A stretch of 64,000 nucleotides of DNA from Allium sativum (GCA_030737875.1 CM060909.1:27115659-27179658), one strand, 5' to 3'; counted from the first letter of the stretch, positions 1 through 11,076 are shown. The notes: generated by a model from the letters alone, not told the origin. Translations and numbers: made by a program.

Positions 1-1520
1 GTTTATTTATTAAGGCATAAATCTGAAGTATTTGAGGCTTTTAGAATATGGAAAACTATGGTTGAAAATGAGACAAATCTAAAGATAAAAAAGCTTAGAA
101 GTGACAACGGAGGTGAATATGAAGATACCAGATTCAAGCAGTTCTGTTATGATCACGAGATCAAAATGCAGAGAATCGTGCCAAGTATGCCTCAAAACAA
201 TGGTGTAGTTGAGCGTATGAATCGAGCGTTGACAGAAAGAGCCAAAAGCATTCGTATACAATCAGGTCTACCAAAGCAGTTCTGGTAAGAAGCAATCAAC
301 ACAGCAGCTTATTTGATCAATAAAGGCCCTTCAGTTCCATTAGAGCACAAAATACCAGTGGAGTTATGGAGTGGAAAAGGGGTAAAACTATCACATTAAA
401 TTTTTTTTGGTTGTATAGCATATGTGCATCTTAGTGATCAAGGCATGAATAAACTTGATCCCAAATTTAAGAAATGCACTCTCATTGGCTGTGGCGAAAA
501 TGAGTTTGTCAACCACAATTGGGATGATGAAAACAAGAAGGTGATCCATAGCCGAGATGTGATTTTTAACGAAAGAGTAATGTACAAAGATAGACATAAA
601 ACAAAAGTCAACGACTCAAAGAAGAGTGAGCCAGTATTTGCAGATTCAAATGATATTCCAGATAGTCTCATAACAAAACCAACTATAGCAACCTAATGAA
701 ATCGTTGACTTGAGCAGTGTGGACCAGACTGATACACTACGTCATCTTACTCCAGAACAAGTATTGGAAAGGACTTCTCGACCTCATGTACCTAACAAAA
801 GATGCATGAACTATTTGTTGCTAACTGATGCAAAGGAACCTGAATGCTATGATTAAAATTCTGACTAAAGATGCTAGCAAGTGGGAGCTTACCATGAAAG
901 ATGAGATGAAGTCGGTTATCTCCAACCATACATAGGAATTAGATGAGTTACCCATAGGAAAGAAGGCACTTCATAATAAATGGGTGTATCGGGTGAAAGA
1001 GGAGCATGATGGCTCCAAGAGATACAAATCTCAACTAGTTGTCAAAGAATTCCAGTAGAAAGGAGTGGACAACAATGTCATTTTTTCTCCCGTTGTGAAG
1101 CTCAATACTATCAGATCAGTATTGTTGTGATTGAAGACCTTCATCTCAAACAGTTAGATGTGAAGACCACATTTCTTAATGAAAACTTGGATGAGGAGAT
1201 ATATATGCACAAACCAGAAGGTTTCTTCGAGAAAGAGAAGAATAACATGGTTTGCAGACCAAAGAAAAGCTTGTATGGCCTGAAATGAGCCCCAAGACAA
1301 TGGTACAAAAAGTTTGATGGATTCATGCACAAGGAAGAGTTCTAGAAGTGCAATGTTGATCACTGCTGCTACTTCAAGCGATATAGGTCTAGTCATATCA
1401 TTTTACTGCTTTATGTTGATGATATGTTAGTAGCAGGATCAAATATGGATGATATTAGAAGGTTGAAGCAACGACTGTCAAAAGATTTTGACATGAAAAA
1501 TTTAGGTCCAACAAAGAAGG
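1..1520 (+). pseudogene. Copia pol unit 1, integrase to RT (left part, before insertion A)
   Basis: The window opens inside the integrase core. The frame at 58-288 contains LRSDNGGEYEDTRFKQF, with the second catalytic Asp, and NNGVVERMNRALTERAKS, with the catalytic Glu. It stops at a TAA directly after KQFW. The integrase tail resumes at 424-696 (DQGMNKLDPKFKKCTLIG). RT follows in fragments: HNKWVYRVKEEHDGSKRY near 980-1025, DEEIYMHKPEGFFEKEKNN near 1190-1250, and YVDDMLVAGSNMDD near 1412-1450, which keeps the catalytic YVDD. Stops include the TGA at 1286-1288, which is also present in the other two units. The unit is cut at 1520-1525 by element A and continues at 12120. Confidence 0.88.
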
Positions 1521-1525
1521 TTCTT
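1521..1525. repeat. Target-site duplication of element A, left copy (TTCTT)
   Basis: TTCTT stands directly before the TGTAACAC terminus at 1526 and again directly after the ...GTTACA terminus at 12114. The uninterrupted copia unit at about 16003-16012 reads GGTTCTCAGAATGC at the same place, so the filled site equals the empty site plus a 5 bp duplication, with one C/T difference. Five bp is usual for gypsy integrases. Confidence 0.95.
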
Positions 1526-3386
1526 TGTAACACCCCGCCTCCGCTAGGGTCACTCGCAAAGGAATGCACTAGCTTTAGAGGGGCATTATTGGTAAACATG
1601 CACAGAAATATCACAAGACAGAACATATAAAATAGTGGAAGTAAAAACAAACTTTCATAACATTAATAAATGAGGTCAAAAGCCTTTTTACATCAGAGTA
1701 CATCAAAACCTGTCTTGCCGAAATAAAGAAGCATGAAACCTTTTACATAAATTATTCCCCAATTAAAAACAGTAAAGTAGCCATAGCCAAGAGAAGTCCA
1801 AGCCATCCATGATGACCTTCAAGCAGAAGAAGTCCGAACTAAACAGCATTGTTTCCTCCCTGAAACCTGGGGGGGGAAACGGAAGAAAAGAGGCGAAACA
1901 AAACGGGTCAGTCAAAAAGACTGAGTAAGTCCTATCTACTTTCAGTATAAAAACAGGTAAAGGTAACATGACATGCATAAACTGAGAGTAAACATAAGGA
2001 TAACTACAAGATAGATAAACCAGGGTAGCCGGTTGAACTACTGTGGCATAGTAAACTAAGGTATCATGATAAACTACGGTGTTATGATAAGTCAAGGTAT
2101 CACATCGTCAGATTCCTATCGAGCACATTATCCCAAGGTATCTTCCCCGTCTAACACCCCACGGTATTTATTATGTATATTCTTCCTAGTTCTAACATGT
2201 ATATTTGCTCTGTACCCTCCGTACTAGTATCCCTACCCGCGCCATGTGTTAACCATGAATGTCCCTTGCTCAAAGCCGTGTAATGGTCCATGTCAACCTA
2301 ATATATCCCATATATAGGTTACTCAAATCATATGTTTCTTTCCATGTATATAAGTTCAGTCCTTTGCCGTACCTCGTACGGGCTTCCTCATGTCGTATTA
2401 TCCTTGAAATCGTTTGGACTGTCACCCTTGTTCTAGCTAGGCTCTTCCATATGAATCATCGTTTGAACTACTAGGACTTACGCCACCTAGCACCACTAGG
2501 GATTACGCTTGCCTATTGCACGCTTTCGCATTTCGGTTTGGGTTAAACCACCTAGGCCACTAGGGATTACGCTAACCCTCAACCGCGCCCTTTTTCCCAC
2601 GCATTCATCGTGAATCGTTTTTCTATAACTGTATGCACATGTATCACATTGTGCCATCCGAGTCCTGTCACAGGGCAAAACAAGAAATACAAGACTCGGT
2701 CGGGAGCTTTAGATTTATCTACCGATGCAGATACTAAGGTCTGCTTTTCTACACGTGGCTATGGTCCCACGAGACCCCTCCCTCAACTAGTGAAAGGCAA
2801 CACAAGAGAAAATCTTGCATGAGAACTACACTCCGGCCAGCCCACCTCCTACGGCCTACCTCACCCATAATTAGATAGCAATCATGGTATGTTGGGTGTT
2901 CCCTGCCTTTCCGTACGTACACGCTTGACTCAAGATGGTAGATGATCGACGAACTTGCTATCTAGGGCACTATCATGTATTCGTTGACTCACTGCTATCC
3001 ATCCTAGTCTTTAGGTCGCTCGTATAGCAACCAAGGCATACTCTTGGTTCTTCTAACGCAGACCTTAACCTCTTGTGAGCCCAGGATGATCATCTGCGAC
3101 ATCATAGAGGGATACCAAGAATATCCTCACGTTCCCCGAAGCCGCTGCTTCGTTACCCAGTTCGCTGGAGCCTTTATCTAAATCAGATAGCCTGCTCCTA
3201 CACGCCTACTTAAACGTTGACCTAACGTATCGGGTTACTAATCTATCTAAGAAATGACCCAAATTTCCTTGACTAAGAATTATTACTTAGTTTCCCTTAA
3301 CTAAGGTTTACCACTTAGCCTTATTTCCCTTATCCTTGTTAACTATGGTTATTTACCTAATCCTCCGAATTAGGGTTTATCTAATG

Positions 3387-4117
3387 GGTTAAGTGTCACT
3401 TAAGTTCACAACTTAACCCGTCTACAAAACATGTCGAAACTGGCTAAGTATCCAAGTCCAAGACTTAACCCTACAGACCATGTATCAAGTTGGTTAAGTA
3501 TATCAAGGAATTCATGACTTAACCTCGTCTAATTATCATTTTAGATTGGTTAATTATATAAATTAACTTGACCTTGTCATCAAATCGGTCAAGCGTATTC
3601 AAGTGATTCGTGACTTAGCCTTATCATGTTTTCACGTTAGATTGGTTAAGTATAGATTAACTTAACCTCATCAAATTAACGAGTTAGATTGGTTAAGTAT
3701 AGGTCACTTAACCTCATCAAATCATCGTGTTAAATTAGTTAAGTGTTTAACTTAACCCCATTAAATTACCAAGTTGGATTAATTAAGTCTAGGCTAACTT
3801 AACCCCATCCGATTACCATGTTTAGATTAGTTAAGCCTAATCTTAACCCCATCCATTAACTGTATTATACGGTTAAGTGTTATTAAGAAAATTTACTTAA
3901 CCTTATCACGTTATCGTGTTGGATTGATTAAGTGTTGGTTAACTTAATCCCGTCCACTAGTCGTATAAAAATGGTCAAGTGTCATTAGGCAAATCAAGTT
4001 ACTTAACCTACCCAAGCTTATCATGTTTTGTTAAGTATCATTAGCCTAATCAAATTACTTAACCCATTTGTCCATATCATATTTGGTTAAGCCTCATTAA
4101 TCAAATTAACTTAACCC
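3387..4117. repeat. Array of about 15 imperfect inverted TTAAGT/ACTTAA units (3' LTR of A)
   Basis: Each unit has the form GGTTAAGT, then 10-30 variable bases, then ACTTAACC, followed by a T/A-rich spacer. Unit starts lie near 3387, 3442, 3494, 3549, 3590, 3646, 3691, 3738, 3780, 3829, 3872, 3927, 3972, 4029 and 4085, which is a spacing of about 42-57 bp. Each unit can fold back on itself. The array is a degenerate minisatellite of hairpins. Element B has about two such units in its 5' LTR (near 21470-21565), and element D has a few TTAAC-rich ones near 52800-52960. Confidence 0.85.
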
Positions 4118-4171
4118 TATTATGTGGCATTAATTTAATTAATGCACCCTCAACCTCTCACATTAGACCTT

Positions 4172-4333
4172 GTTGTGGTTACTAGTTAAGCCGGGCGGGT
4201 CCGGGTAGATTTACACCACAACCTAGTCTAACCTCGGGTCTTAAGCGCGACATGACCAACTTCTCACATTGGGTCCTATTGTTTGCAACTACTAGTTAGG
4301 CCGGTCGGTTCCGGGTAGTTTTACGTTGCAAAC
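4172..4333 (-). other. Twin hairpin module in the 3' LTR of A
   Basis: Two potential stem-loops lie about 110 bp apart. The first has 8 bp arms GTTGTGGT (4172-4179) and ACCACAAC (4215-4222). The second has 9 bp arms GTTTGCAAC (4281-4289) and GTTGCAAAC (4325-4333). On the element's strand each loop carries a TACCCGGAACCG/ACCCGGACCCG core followed by CCGGC. The same two-hairpin arrangement with different stems occurs in elements B and D. Confidence 0.75.
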
Positions 4334-4415
4334 TCAACCCAACCTCGAGTTGGCCACACTTATATTATCTAAGTTCATCATGTTTCCAAAACATGTTACA
4401 AGTTTTCAAGCATTT

Positions 4416-4481
4416 GGGTAGACCTAACTTAATAGGTAAATTCCCAAAGGGTAGACCTAACTTAATAGGTAAATTCCCAAG
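4416..4481. repeat. 33 bp tandem duplication in the 3' LTR of A
   Basis: GGGTAGACCTAACTTAATAG plus the next 13 bases at 4416-4448 is repeated at 4449-4481 with almost no change. The same duplication is in the other LTR (10620-10685), so it existed before this insertion event. Confidence 0.9.
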
Positions 4482-4675
4482 CTCATGTTTTTATGCATAC
4501 TTACATGTCAACTTCCATGTTATCTTTCAAGTCATATTTTCAAGTATAAACACATGTCATAATCAAGTTAAGATTTCGCGACATGTTCATGTTTATCTAA
4601 CTACCCAAAATCGTGTTTTCCCAACGCAAGCAAAGCGAGTCAACATAGTAGGTATACTATGGCTATAAGTAGACC

Positions 4676-4872
4676 CCAAAACATGCACGATGCCACAAAA
4701 GGGATTGGCTCCAAACATGCATGGCGTCATAAGGGGGTTTGGCCTTAAAACATGCATGATAGAGTCATATAGGGATTGACCATAAGCATGCAAACCATCA
4801 TATAGGATTTGGCCACAAACTTGCATAATATCATAAGGAGGTTTTGCAACAAACATGCATGAAACATAAGGT
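4676..4872. repeat. Short ACATGCATG-type tandem repeats in the 3' LTR of A
   Basis: About five degenerate units of 35-45 bp, each with AACATGCATGAT or a variant, then CATA, G-rich bases and TTTGGCC, follow one another. The same block is at about 10880-11076 in the other LTR. Function is unknown; it looks like an LTR-internal minisatellite. Confidence 0.7.
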
Positions 4873-5425
4873 GTTTGTGTTCATATGCATGCATAAGCCC
4901 CAAGGTCAAGTATTTGCCTATGTTTCACAAGTCAAATGGTTCCCAAAGGTTCATGCAAATCTTCCATAGACAAAGATCCAAACTTGCAAGATAAACTAGG
5001 CTAAACATAACATGAGTGACATGATTAAGTTGCTACATCTTAGTCTAAGGTCATAGATCATAGAAAAGGGACAAAGTTAGGTGCACATACATGCATACTT
5101 ATGCTTTATCTCATTTTATCCCATGTCAACATTAAAAATACCGTTTTGATCCAAAAGTAGCTAGAACTTACATATGCAAGGCTTAGGAAAGGGATCATGC
5201 ATCATCTTGACGAAGAAAGGTGGCTCCTTTGAAGAAGAACCATCATGAAACTCGCATAGCAATGTTGATTTGGCCTCTATTTGGTGTAGCAAGCTTGAAC
5301 CTTTTGATTTGAACTTGATTTGAGTGCATAGGCTCTAGGGATTTGAGATGGAGGCCATGATCAAAATTGATTTTGGCAGCACTTAGTTGCTAGGTTTGAT
5401 TTTTAGGGATTTAGGTTAGGTTTAG

Positions 5426-5438
5426 GGTCTTTTTATAG
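5426..5438 (-). promoter_or_regulatory. TATA box of element A, 3' LTR copy
   Basis: The minus strand reads CTCTATAAAAAGAC, a good plant TATA box. It lies about 470 bp into the LTR and about 140-220 bp downstream of the GTCGAC cluster. It is followed within 30 bp by CCCTAAACCTAACC, a degenerate telo-box-like stretch. By position it would set the U3/R boundary. Confidence 0.65.
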
Positions 5439-5579
5439 AGATTAGGATAGTTTTAGGCCCTTAGATTAACCCTAGGATAGATCAGGACCATCAGATCTCG
5501 GAAGCTTCCAGAACCAGCCCAAGAACAAGACCAGGTGAGACAAACAGGTGCGCCAGGCAGCTTGCCCCGGCCACCCCCT

Positions 5580-5654
5580 GTCGACAGGCAAGTCGACAGG
5601 GCTGTCGACTTGGTCTGGGCCCAAGTCGACAGGCCTGTCGACAGCCCTGTCGAC
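5580..5654. promoter_or_regulatory. GTCGAC palindrome cluster, 3' LTR of A
   Basis: Six GTCGAC hexamers occur in 75 bp, several inside longer palindromes such as CTGTCGACAG. The cluster sits 255-330 bp from the start of the LTR, upstream of the TATA box on the element's strand. Equivalent clusters with different flanks occur at the same place in elements B and D. A dimeric protein binding site is an inference. Confidence 0.7.
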
Positions 5655-5910
5655 ATGGCCTAGGCGGGAAACTTCCCGCCTGGCCCCAGATCTGATTTCC
5701 AAAACTGTTTCCGAAATTCAAATTCTCAGAAACCTTCTTTGGGCCTTAACCGGGTCATACGGACTCCGATTTTCGAAAACTCGTACTCTATTTCGCGTAT
5801 TTTTCCGAGACGAACGCAATGGCATAGCCCGTTTTACTTGATTCAGAATTTAAAATTAAATTCTGCCTTGATTCTCGTTTTAACATGTTATTGAAATACG
5901 GGTTGTTACA

Positions 5911-5925
5911 TTCTCCCCACCTTTT
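5911..5925 (-). other. Polypurine tract of element A
   Basis: The minus strand reads AAAAGGTGGGGAGAA directly before the LTR start TGTAACAACC. This is the plus-strand primer of reverse transcription. Just before it stands CGAGGACGAAATCC, a motif also next to the polypurine tract in elements B and D. Confidence 0.9.
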
Positions 5926-6560
5926 AGGATTTCGTCCTCGAAATCTCTAAGTTAGGAAGAACATATCCTACCATCCATCATCCATCTACTCAAAACATCA
6001 TCCACAATCAACCATTGTCCTTAGATGATTTCTAATGCTGTATGAATACATGCAAAATGTGTGTGTACATGTTCCTTAGCTAATGCTAATGATCAGGCCT
6101 GAATAATCTTTCTAATGCAAAATATGTATAGTGCCATGAATCCAACATGTATGCAAACAGTCCTAGTCATATAGATACTATATGCGTGCACAATCATTCA
6201 TTCATATGCAACAACCGCATGATAATACATTCGATTTCATCCATAAACAAGTATACATACTCGTGCATATGCAATATGAAATGTGACCGAGTCGAGCTAG
6301 TATCTAATGTGTATTCGCGCATCCACGAGCAACCACTTGCAACCATTTGCAACCATATCAACCATAACATGTTTCAAATACATGTTTACATCCATAGGGT
6401 TCTACCTAGGATTCCCTGAAACAGGGTCGAGAAGATAAACAAGACAAACTCCTTACGGGGTTTGTAACAGAAAATAGGACCGAGAAGATAGCCTACAAGT
6501 AAGCTCTACCGAAAACAGGGATCAAGAATATACTCCCAAAAAGAGATATCATGCGCGTAT
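5926..6560 (-). other. Conserved 3' untranslated region of element A
   Basis: This stretch has no gene. On the minus strand it contains TGGATGTAAACATGT, repeated TTGCAA(A/G)TGGTTGC words, a CGGTCACAT segment and CATATTGCATATGCA. It aligns by eye with 27230-27720 of element B and 54440-54920 of element D, so the roughly 600 bp between the pol stop and the polypurine tract is a shared part of these elements. It is kept in A although the coding region is gone. Confidence 0.7.
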
Positions 6561-6754
6561 CTAGTCTTTGACCATCAAAGTCGTCTTTCCTGAGCTTAAT
6601 TCCATCGTGCCTTGACCATCTTTTAACATCACGATTTCGCAGCTTCTTATTTCCTGTTTCCATAACATGAGCTAGAACTCATTTCTTTGTCGCCTCTCGT
6701 TCCACTTGCACTTATCCTTTTCCTAGAATACTTGATGCAAACATGACTGCATAC

Positions 6755-7330
6755 TCATGATCTCATGCAAGCTTTCCAAGATTCACTAGTGAATCTCGGA
6801 CCTCGTACCACAAGGTATTCCACGTAGAAAAACTTTCTCTTGAAAGTAAACAAGTTACCGTGCGCACTTACTAGGGTAATTCCCATAACCCATACATAAT
6901 CGAAGTAAAGCATCCGTCTTATTAGCGAACACCATTCGATCGGGTTTCTAATTTCCAACAAAGGCATCTAGGGATTCTAAGTAACTAATCATGACAGAAC
7001 CCAAAAGGTTACACGATACTTCAAGGGTATTACCAAAGCAAGCCAAGAGTCTAACTACCCTCCTTCTAAAACCGAGGGTGGCACCCCTTACTGGATAACC
7101 ACTTCATCCCTAGAATCCATCCACAACTTATAAACATAAGCATTATTTCCAAGCTCAACACTTGATATAGACATTCTCAAATCCAAACAAGCCATGAGTA
7201 AATGGACCGATCTTCCAATAGGGCTTGAGACAAAAACGGGATCCTCTACTACGCTAGTACTAAGGTGCAGAGACTCAACTATCCGTCCCGTTCCACCATG
7301 CCAAAGGTACTCTCTTGTCAAGGGTTTCAT
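6755..7330 (-). pseudogene. Protease and RT scraps of element A
   Basis: The frame at 7330-7088 reads VESLHLSTSVVEDPVFVSSP and then LDLRMSISSVELGNNAYV. This matches the protease region of B ([20 protein letters not shown]). A later stretch (RRVVRLLACFGNTLEVSCN, then VMISYLESLD) matches B just after its protease. Near 6955-6870, MVFANKTDALLRLC corresponds to the RT start [14 protein letters not shown] of B. The active-site DSGASH segment and the rest of RT are absent and frames are broken, so this is what remains after internal deletion. Confidence 0.75.
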
Positions 7331-7499
7331 TGTTCATCTTTCTCTCTCATTCTGAGTTGAGCCATACCAACAAGTTACTCATCCTTAAACTCGTACCCTT
7401 TATCCTCTTTCTCACTATCCTTTCTTATAACGCGGCCACTGGTCTCCCGAGAACAGCCTCCATCGCATGGAAATCACTTTCGAAGATAGAAAAGACTAG

Positions 7500-7705
7500 T
7501 CGCAGTTAAAACCACTGTGACTACAGATGGAGGAAAGAAAGGAAAAGAGATTCAATCAAGGAAACCAGGATAGTGCTAATGGCCTTTGGGGAATAGCCTT
7601 TTTCTTTTTAAAAGAAAATTTTCTTGAAAAATGCTTCTTTATAAACGATTTTCAAATAGTTTTCAGAAGGTCTTTAAAAACTTTTGCCCAGTCTGGTAAC
7701 CGTCT
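7500..7705 (-). other. Leader region of element A
   Basis: Next to the primer site the minus strand reads AAAACTATTTGAAAATCG, then AAAGAAGCATTTTTCAAG, then CCCCAAAGGCCATTAGCACT. This aligns with the leader of element B at 22660-22760. In B a gag ATG follows shortly after; here the gag start and body are missing. Confidence 0.75.
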
Positions 7706-7717
7706 GCTCTGATACCA
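7706..7717 (-). other. Primer binding site of element A (initiator Met tRNA)
   Basis: The minus strand reads TGGTATCAGAGC, two bases after the end of the 5' LTR. This is the usual complement to the 3' end of plant initiator methionine tRNA used by many plant LTR elements. Confidence 0.93.
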
Positions 7718-9590
7718 AATGTAACACCCCGCCTCCGCTAGGGTCACTCGCAAAGGAATGCACTAGCTTTAGAGGGGCATTATTGGTAAACATGCACAGA
7801 AATATCACAAGACAGAACATATAAAATAGCGGAAGTAAAAACAAACTTTCATAACATTAATAAATGAGGTCAAAAGCCTTTTTACATCAGAGTACATCAA
7901 AACCTGTCTTGCCGAAATAAAGAAGCATGAAACCTTTTACATAAATTATTCCCCAATTAAAAACAGTAAAGTAGCCATAGCCAAGAGAAGTCCAAGCCAT
8001 CCATGATGACCTTCAAGCAGAAGAAGTCCGAACTAAACAGCATTGTTTCCTCCCTGAAACCTGGGGGGGGGGGGGAGGGGAAACGGAAGAAAAGAGGCGA
8101 AACAAAACGGGTCAGTCAAAAAGACTGAGTAAGTCCTATCTACTTTCAGTATAAAAACAGGTAAAGGTAACATGACATACATAAACTGAGAGTAAACATA
8201 AGGATAACTACAAGATAGATAAACCAGGGTAGCCGGTTGAACTACTGTGGCATAGTAAACTAAGGTATCATGATAAACTACGGTGTTATGATAAGTCAAG
8301 GTATCACATCGTCAGATTCCTATCGAGCACATTATCCCAAGGTATCTTCCCCGTCTAACACCCCACGGTATTTATTATGTATATTCTTCCTAGTTCTAAC
8401 ATGTATATTTGCTCTGCACCCTCCGTACTAGTATCCCTACCCGCGCCATGTGTTAACCATGAATGTCCCTTGCTCAAAGCCGTGTAATGGTCCATGTCAA
8501 CCTAATATATCCCATATATAGGTTACTCAAATCATATGTTTCTTTCCATGTATATAAGTTCAGTCCTTTGCCGTACCTCGTACGAGCTTCCTCATGTCGT
8601 ATTATCCTTGAAATCGTTTGGACTGTCACCCTTGTTCTAGCTAGGCTCTTCCATATGAATCATCGTTTGAACTACTAGGACTTACGCCACCTAGCACCAC
8701 TAGGGATTACGCTTGCCTATTGCACGCTTTCACATTTCGGTTTGGGTTAAACCACCTAGGCCACTAGGGATTACGCTAACCCTCAACCGTGCCCTTTTTC
8801 CCACGCATTCATCGTGAATCGTTTTTCTATAACTGTATGCACATGTATCACATTGTGCCATCCGAGTCCTGTCACAGGGCAAAACAAGAAATACAAGACT
8901 CGGTCGGGAGCTTTAGATTTATCTGCCGATGCAGATACTAAGGTCTGCTTTTCTACACGTGGCTATGGTCCCACGAGACCCCTCCCTCAACTAGTGAAAG
9001 GCAACACAAGAGAAAATCTTGCATGAGAACTACACTCCGGCCAGCCCACCTCCTACGGCCTACCTCACCCATAATTAGATAGCAATCATGGTCTGTTGGG
9101 TGTTCCCTGCCTTTCCGTACGTACACGCTTGACTCAAGATGGTAGATGATCGACGAACTTGCTATCTAGGGCACTATCATGTATTCGTTGACTCACTGAT
9201 ATCCATCCTAGTCTTTAGGTCGCTCGTATAGCAACCAAGGCATACTCTTGGTTCTTCTAACGCAGACCTTAACCTCTTGTGAGCCCAGGATGATCATCTG
9301 CGACATCACAGAGGGATACCAAGAATATCCTCACGTTCCCCGAAGCCGCTGCTTCGTTACCCAGTTCGCTGGAGCCTTTATCTAAATCAGATAGCCTGCT
9401 CCTACACGCCTACTTAAACGTTGACCTAACGTATCGGGTTACTAATCTATCTAAGAAATGGCCCAAATTTCCTTGACTAAGAATTATTACTTAGTTTCCC
9501 TTAACTAAGGTTTACCACTTAGCCTTATTTCCCTTATCCTTGTTAACTATGGTTATTTACCTAATCCTCCGAATTAGGGTTTATCTAATG

Positions 9591-10321
9591 GGTTAAGTGT
9601 CACTTAAGTTCACAACTTAACCCGTCTACAAAACATGTCGAAACTGGCTAAGTATCCAAGTCCAAGACTTAACCCTACAGACCATGTATCAAGTTGGTTA
9701 AGTATATCAAGGAATTCATGACTTAACCTCGTCTAATTATCATTTTAGATTGGTTAATTATATAAATTAACTTGACCTTGTCATCAAATCGGTCAAGCGT
9801 ATTCAAGTGATTCGTGACTTAGCCTTATCATGTTTTCACGTTAGATTGGTTAAGTATAGATTAACTTAACCTCATCAAATTAACGAGTTAGATTGGTTAA
9901 GTATAGGTCACTTAACCTCATCAAATCATCGTGTTAAATTAGTTAAGTGTTTAACTTAACCCCATTAAATTACCAAGTTGGATTAATTAAGTCTAGGCTA
10001 ACTTAACCCCATCCGATTACCATGTTTAGATTAGTTAAGCCTAATCTTAACCCCATCCATTAACTGTATTATACGGTTAAGTGTTATTAAGAAAATTTAC
10101 TTAACCTTATCACGTTATCGTGTTGGATTGATTAAGTGTTGGTTAACTTAATCCCGTCCACTAGTCGTATAAAAATGGTCAAGTGTCATTAGGCAAATCA
10201 AGTTACTTAACCTACCCAAGCTTATCATGTTTTGTTAAGTATCATTAGCCTAATCAAATTACTTAACCCATTTGTCCATATCATATTTGGTTAAGCCTCA
10301 TTAATCAAATTAACTTAACCC
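9591..10321. repeat. TTAAGT/ACTTAA inverted-unit array, 5' LTR of A
   Basis: Second copy of the array at 3387-4117, with the same unit order and almost no base changes. The array was therefore fixed before this insertion and has not expanded or shrunk since. Confidence 0.85.
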
Positions 10322-10375
10322 TATTATGTGGCATTAATTTAATTAATGCACCATCAACCTCTCACATTAGACCTT

Positions 10376-10537
10376 GTTGTGGTTACTAGTTAAGCCGGGC
10401 GGGTCCGGGTAGATCTACACCACAACCTAGTCTAACCTCGGGTCTTAAGCGCGACATGACCAACTTCTCACATTGGGTCCTATTGTTTGCAACTACTAGT
10501 TAGGCCGGTCGGTTCCGGGTAGTTTTACGTTGCAAAC
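10376..10537 (-). other. Twin hairpin module, 5' LTR of A
   Basis: Second copy of the module at 4172-4333. Arms GTTGTGGT/ACCACAAC (10376-10426) and GTTTGCAAC/GTTGCAAAC (10485-10537) are both intact. Confidence 0.75.
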
Positions 10538-10619
10538 TCAACCCAACCTCGAGTTGGCCACACTTATATTATCTAAGTTCATCATGTTTCCAAAACATGT
10601 TACAAGTTTTCAAGCATTT

Positions 10620-10685
10620 GGGTAGACCTAACTTAATAGGTAAATTCCCAAAGGGTAGACCTAACTTAATAGGTAAATTCCCAAG
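10620..10685. repeat. 33 bp tandem duplication, 5' LTR of A
   Basis: Counterpart of 4416-4481, with both units present and matching. Confidence 0.88.
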
Positions 10686-10879
10686 CTCATGTTTTTATGC
10701 ATACTTACATGTCAACTTCCATGTTATCTTTCAAGTCATATTTTCAAGTATAAACACATGTCATAATCAAGTTAAGATTTCGCGACATGTTCATGTTTAT
10801 CTAACTACCCAAAATCGTGTTTTCCCAACGCAAGCAAAGCGAGTCAACATAGTAGGTATACTATGGCTATAAGTAGACC

Positions 10880-11076
10880 CCAAAACATGCACGATGCCAC
10901 AAAAGGGATTGGCTCCAAACATGCATGGCGTCATAAGGGGGTTTGGCCTTAAAACATGCATGATAGAGTCATATAGGGATTGACCATAAGCATGCATACC
11001 ATCATATAGGATTTGGCCACAAACTTGCATAATATCATAAGGAGGTTTTGCCACAAACATGCATGAAACATAAGGG
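10880..11076. repeat. ACATGCATG-type short repeats, 5' LTR of A
   Basis: Counterpart of 4676-4872, with a few single-base differences (for example CATGCATACC here against CATGCAAACC there). Confidence 0.68.

Larger units (their letters stand above)
1526..5910 (-). repeat. Element A 3' LTR (4385 bp)
   Basis: Read on the minus strand it begins TGTAACAACCCGTATTTC at 5910 and ends ...GGGGTGTTACA at 1526, so it has TG...CA ends. In minus-strand order it holds a GTCGAC palindrome cluster, a TATA box, a telomere-like CCCTAAA stretch, ATGCAT-rich short repeats, a 33 bp tandem duplication, a twin hairpin module, and a 15-unit inverted TTAAGT/ACTTAA array. No long open reading frame with protein-like content is present. 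It is about 1.6 kb longer than the LTRs of related element B, and the inverted-unit array explains a good part of that. Confidence 0.93.

Noticed and set aside
2259..2822. Small + strand frames at 2259-2474 and 2610-2822, repeated at 8463-8678 and 8814-9026, as conserved genes
   Set aside because: They are present twice only because they lie in the two LTRs of A; no domain and no conservation in B or D.
5453..5841. Several overlapping open frames on both strands around 5453-5841 and 11657-12045
   Set aside because: They arise because the GTCGAC palindromes are GC-rich and stop-free on both strands. No domain or codon pattern; part of the LTR promoter.
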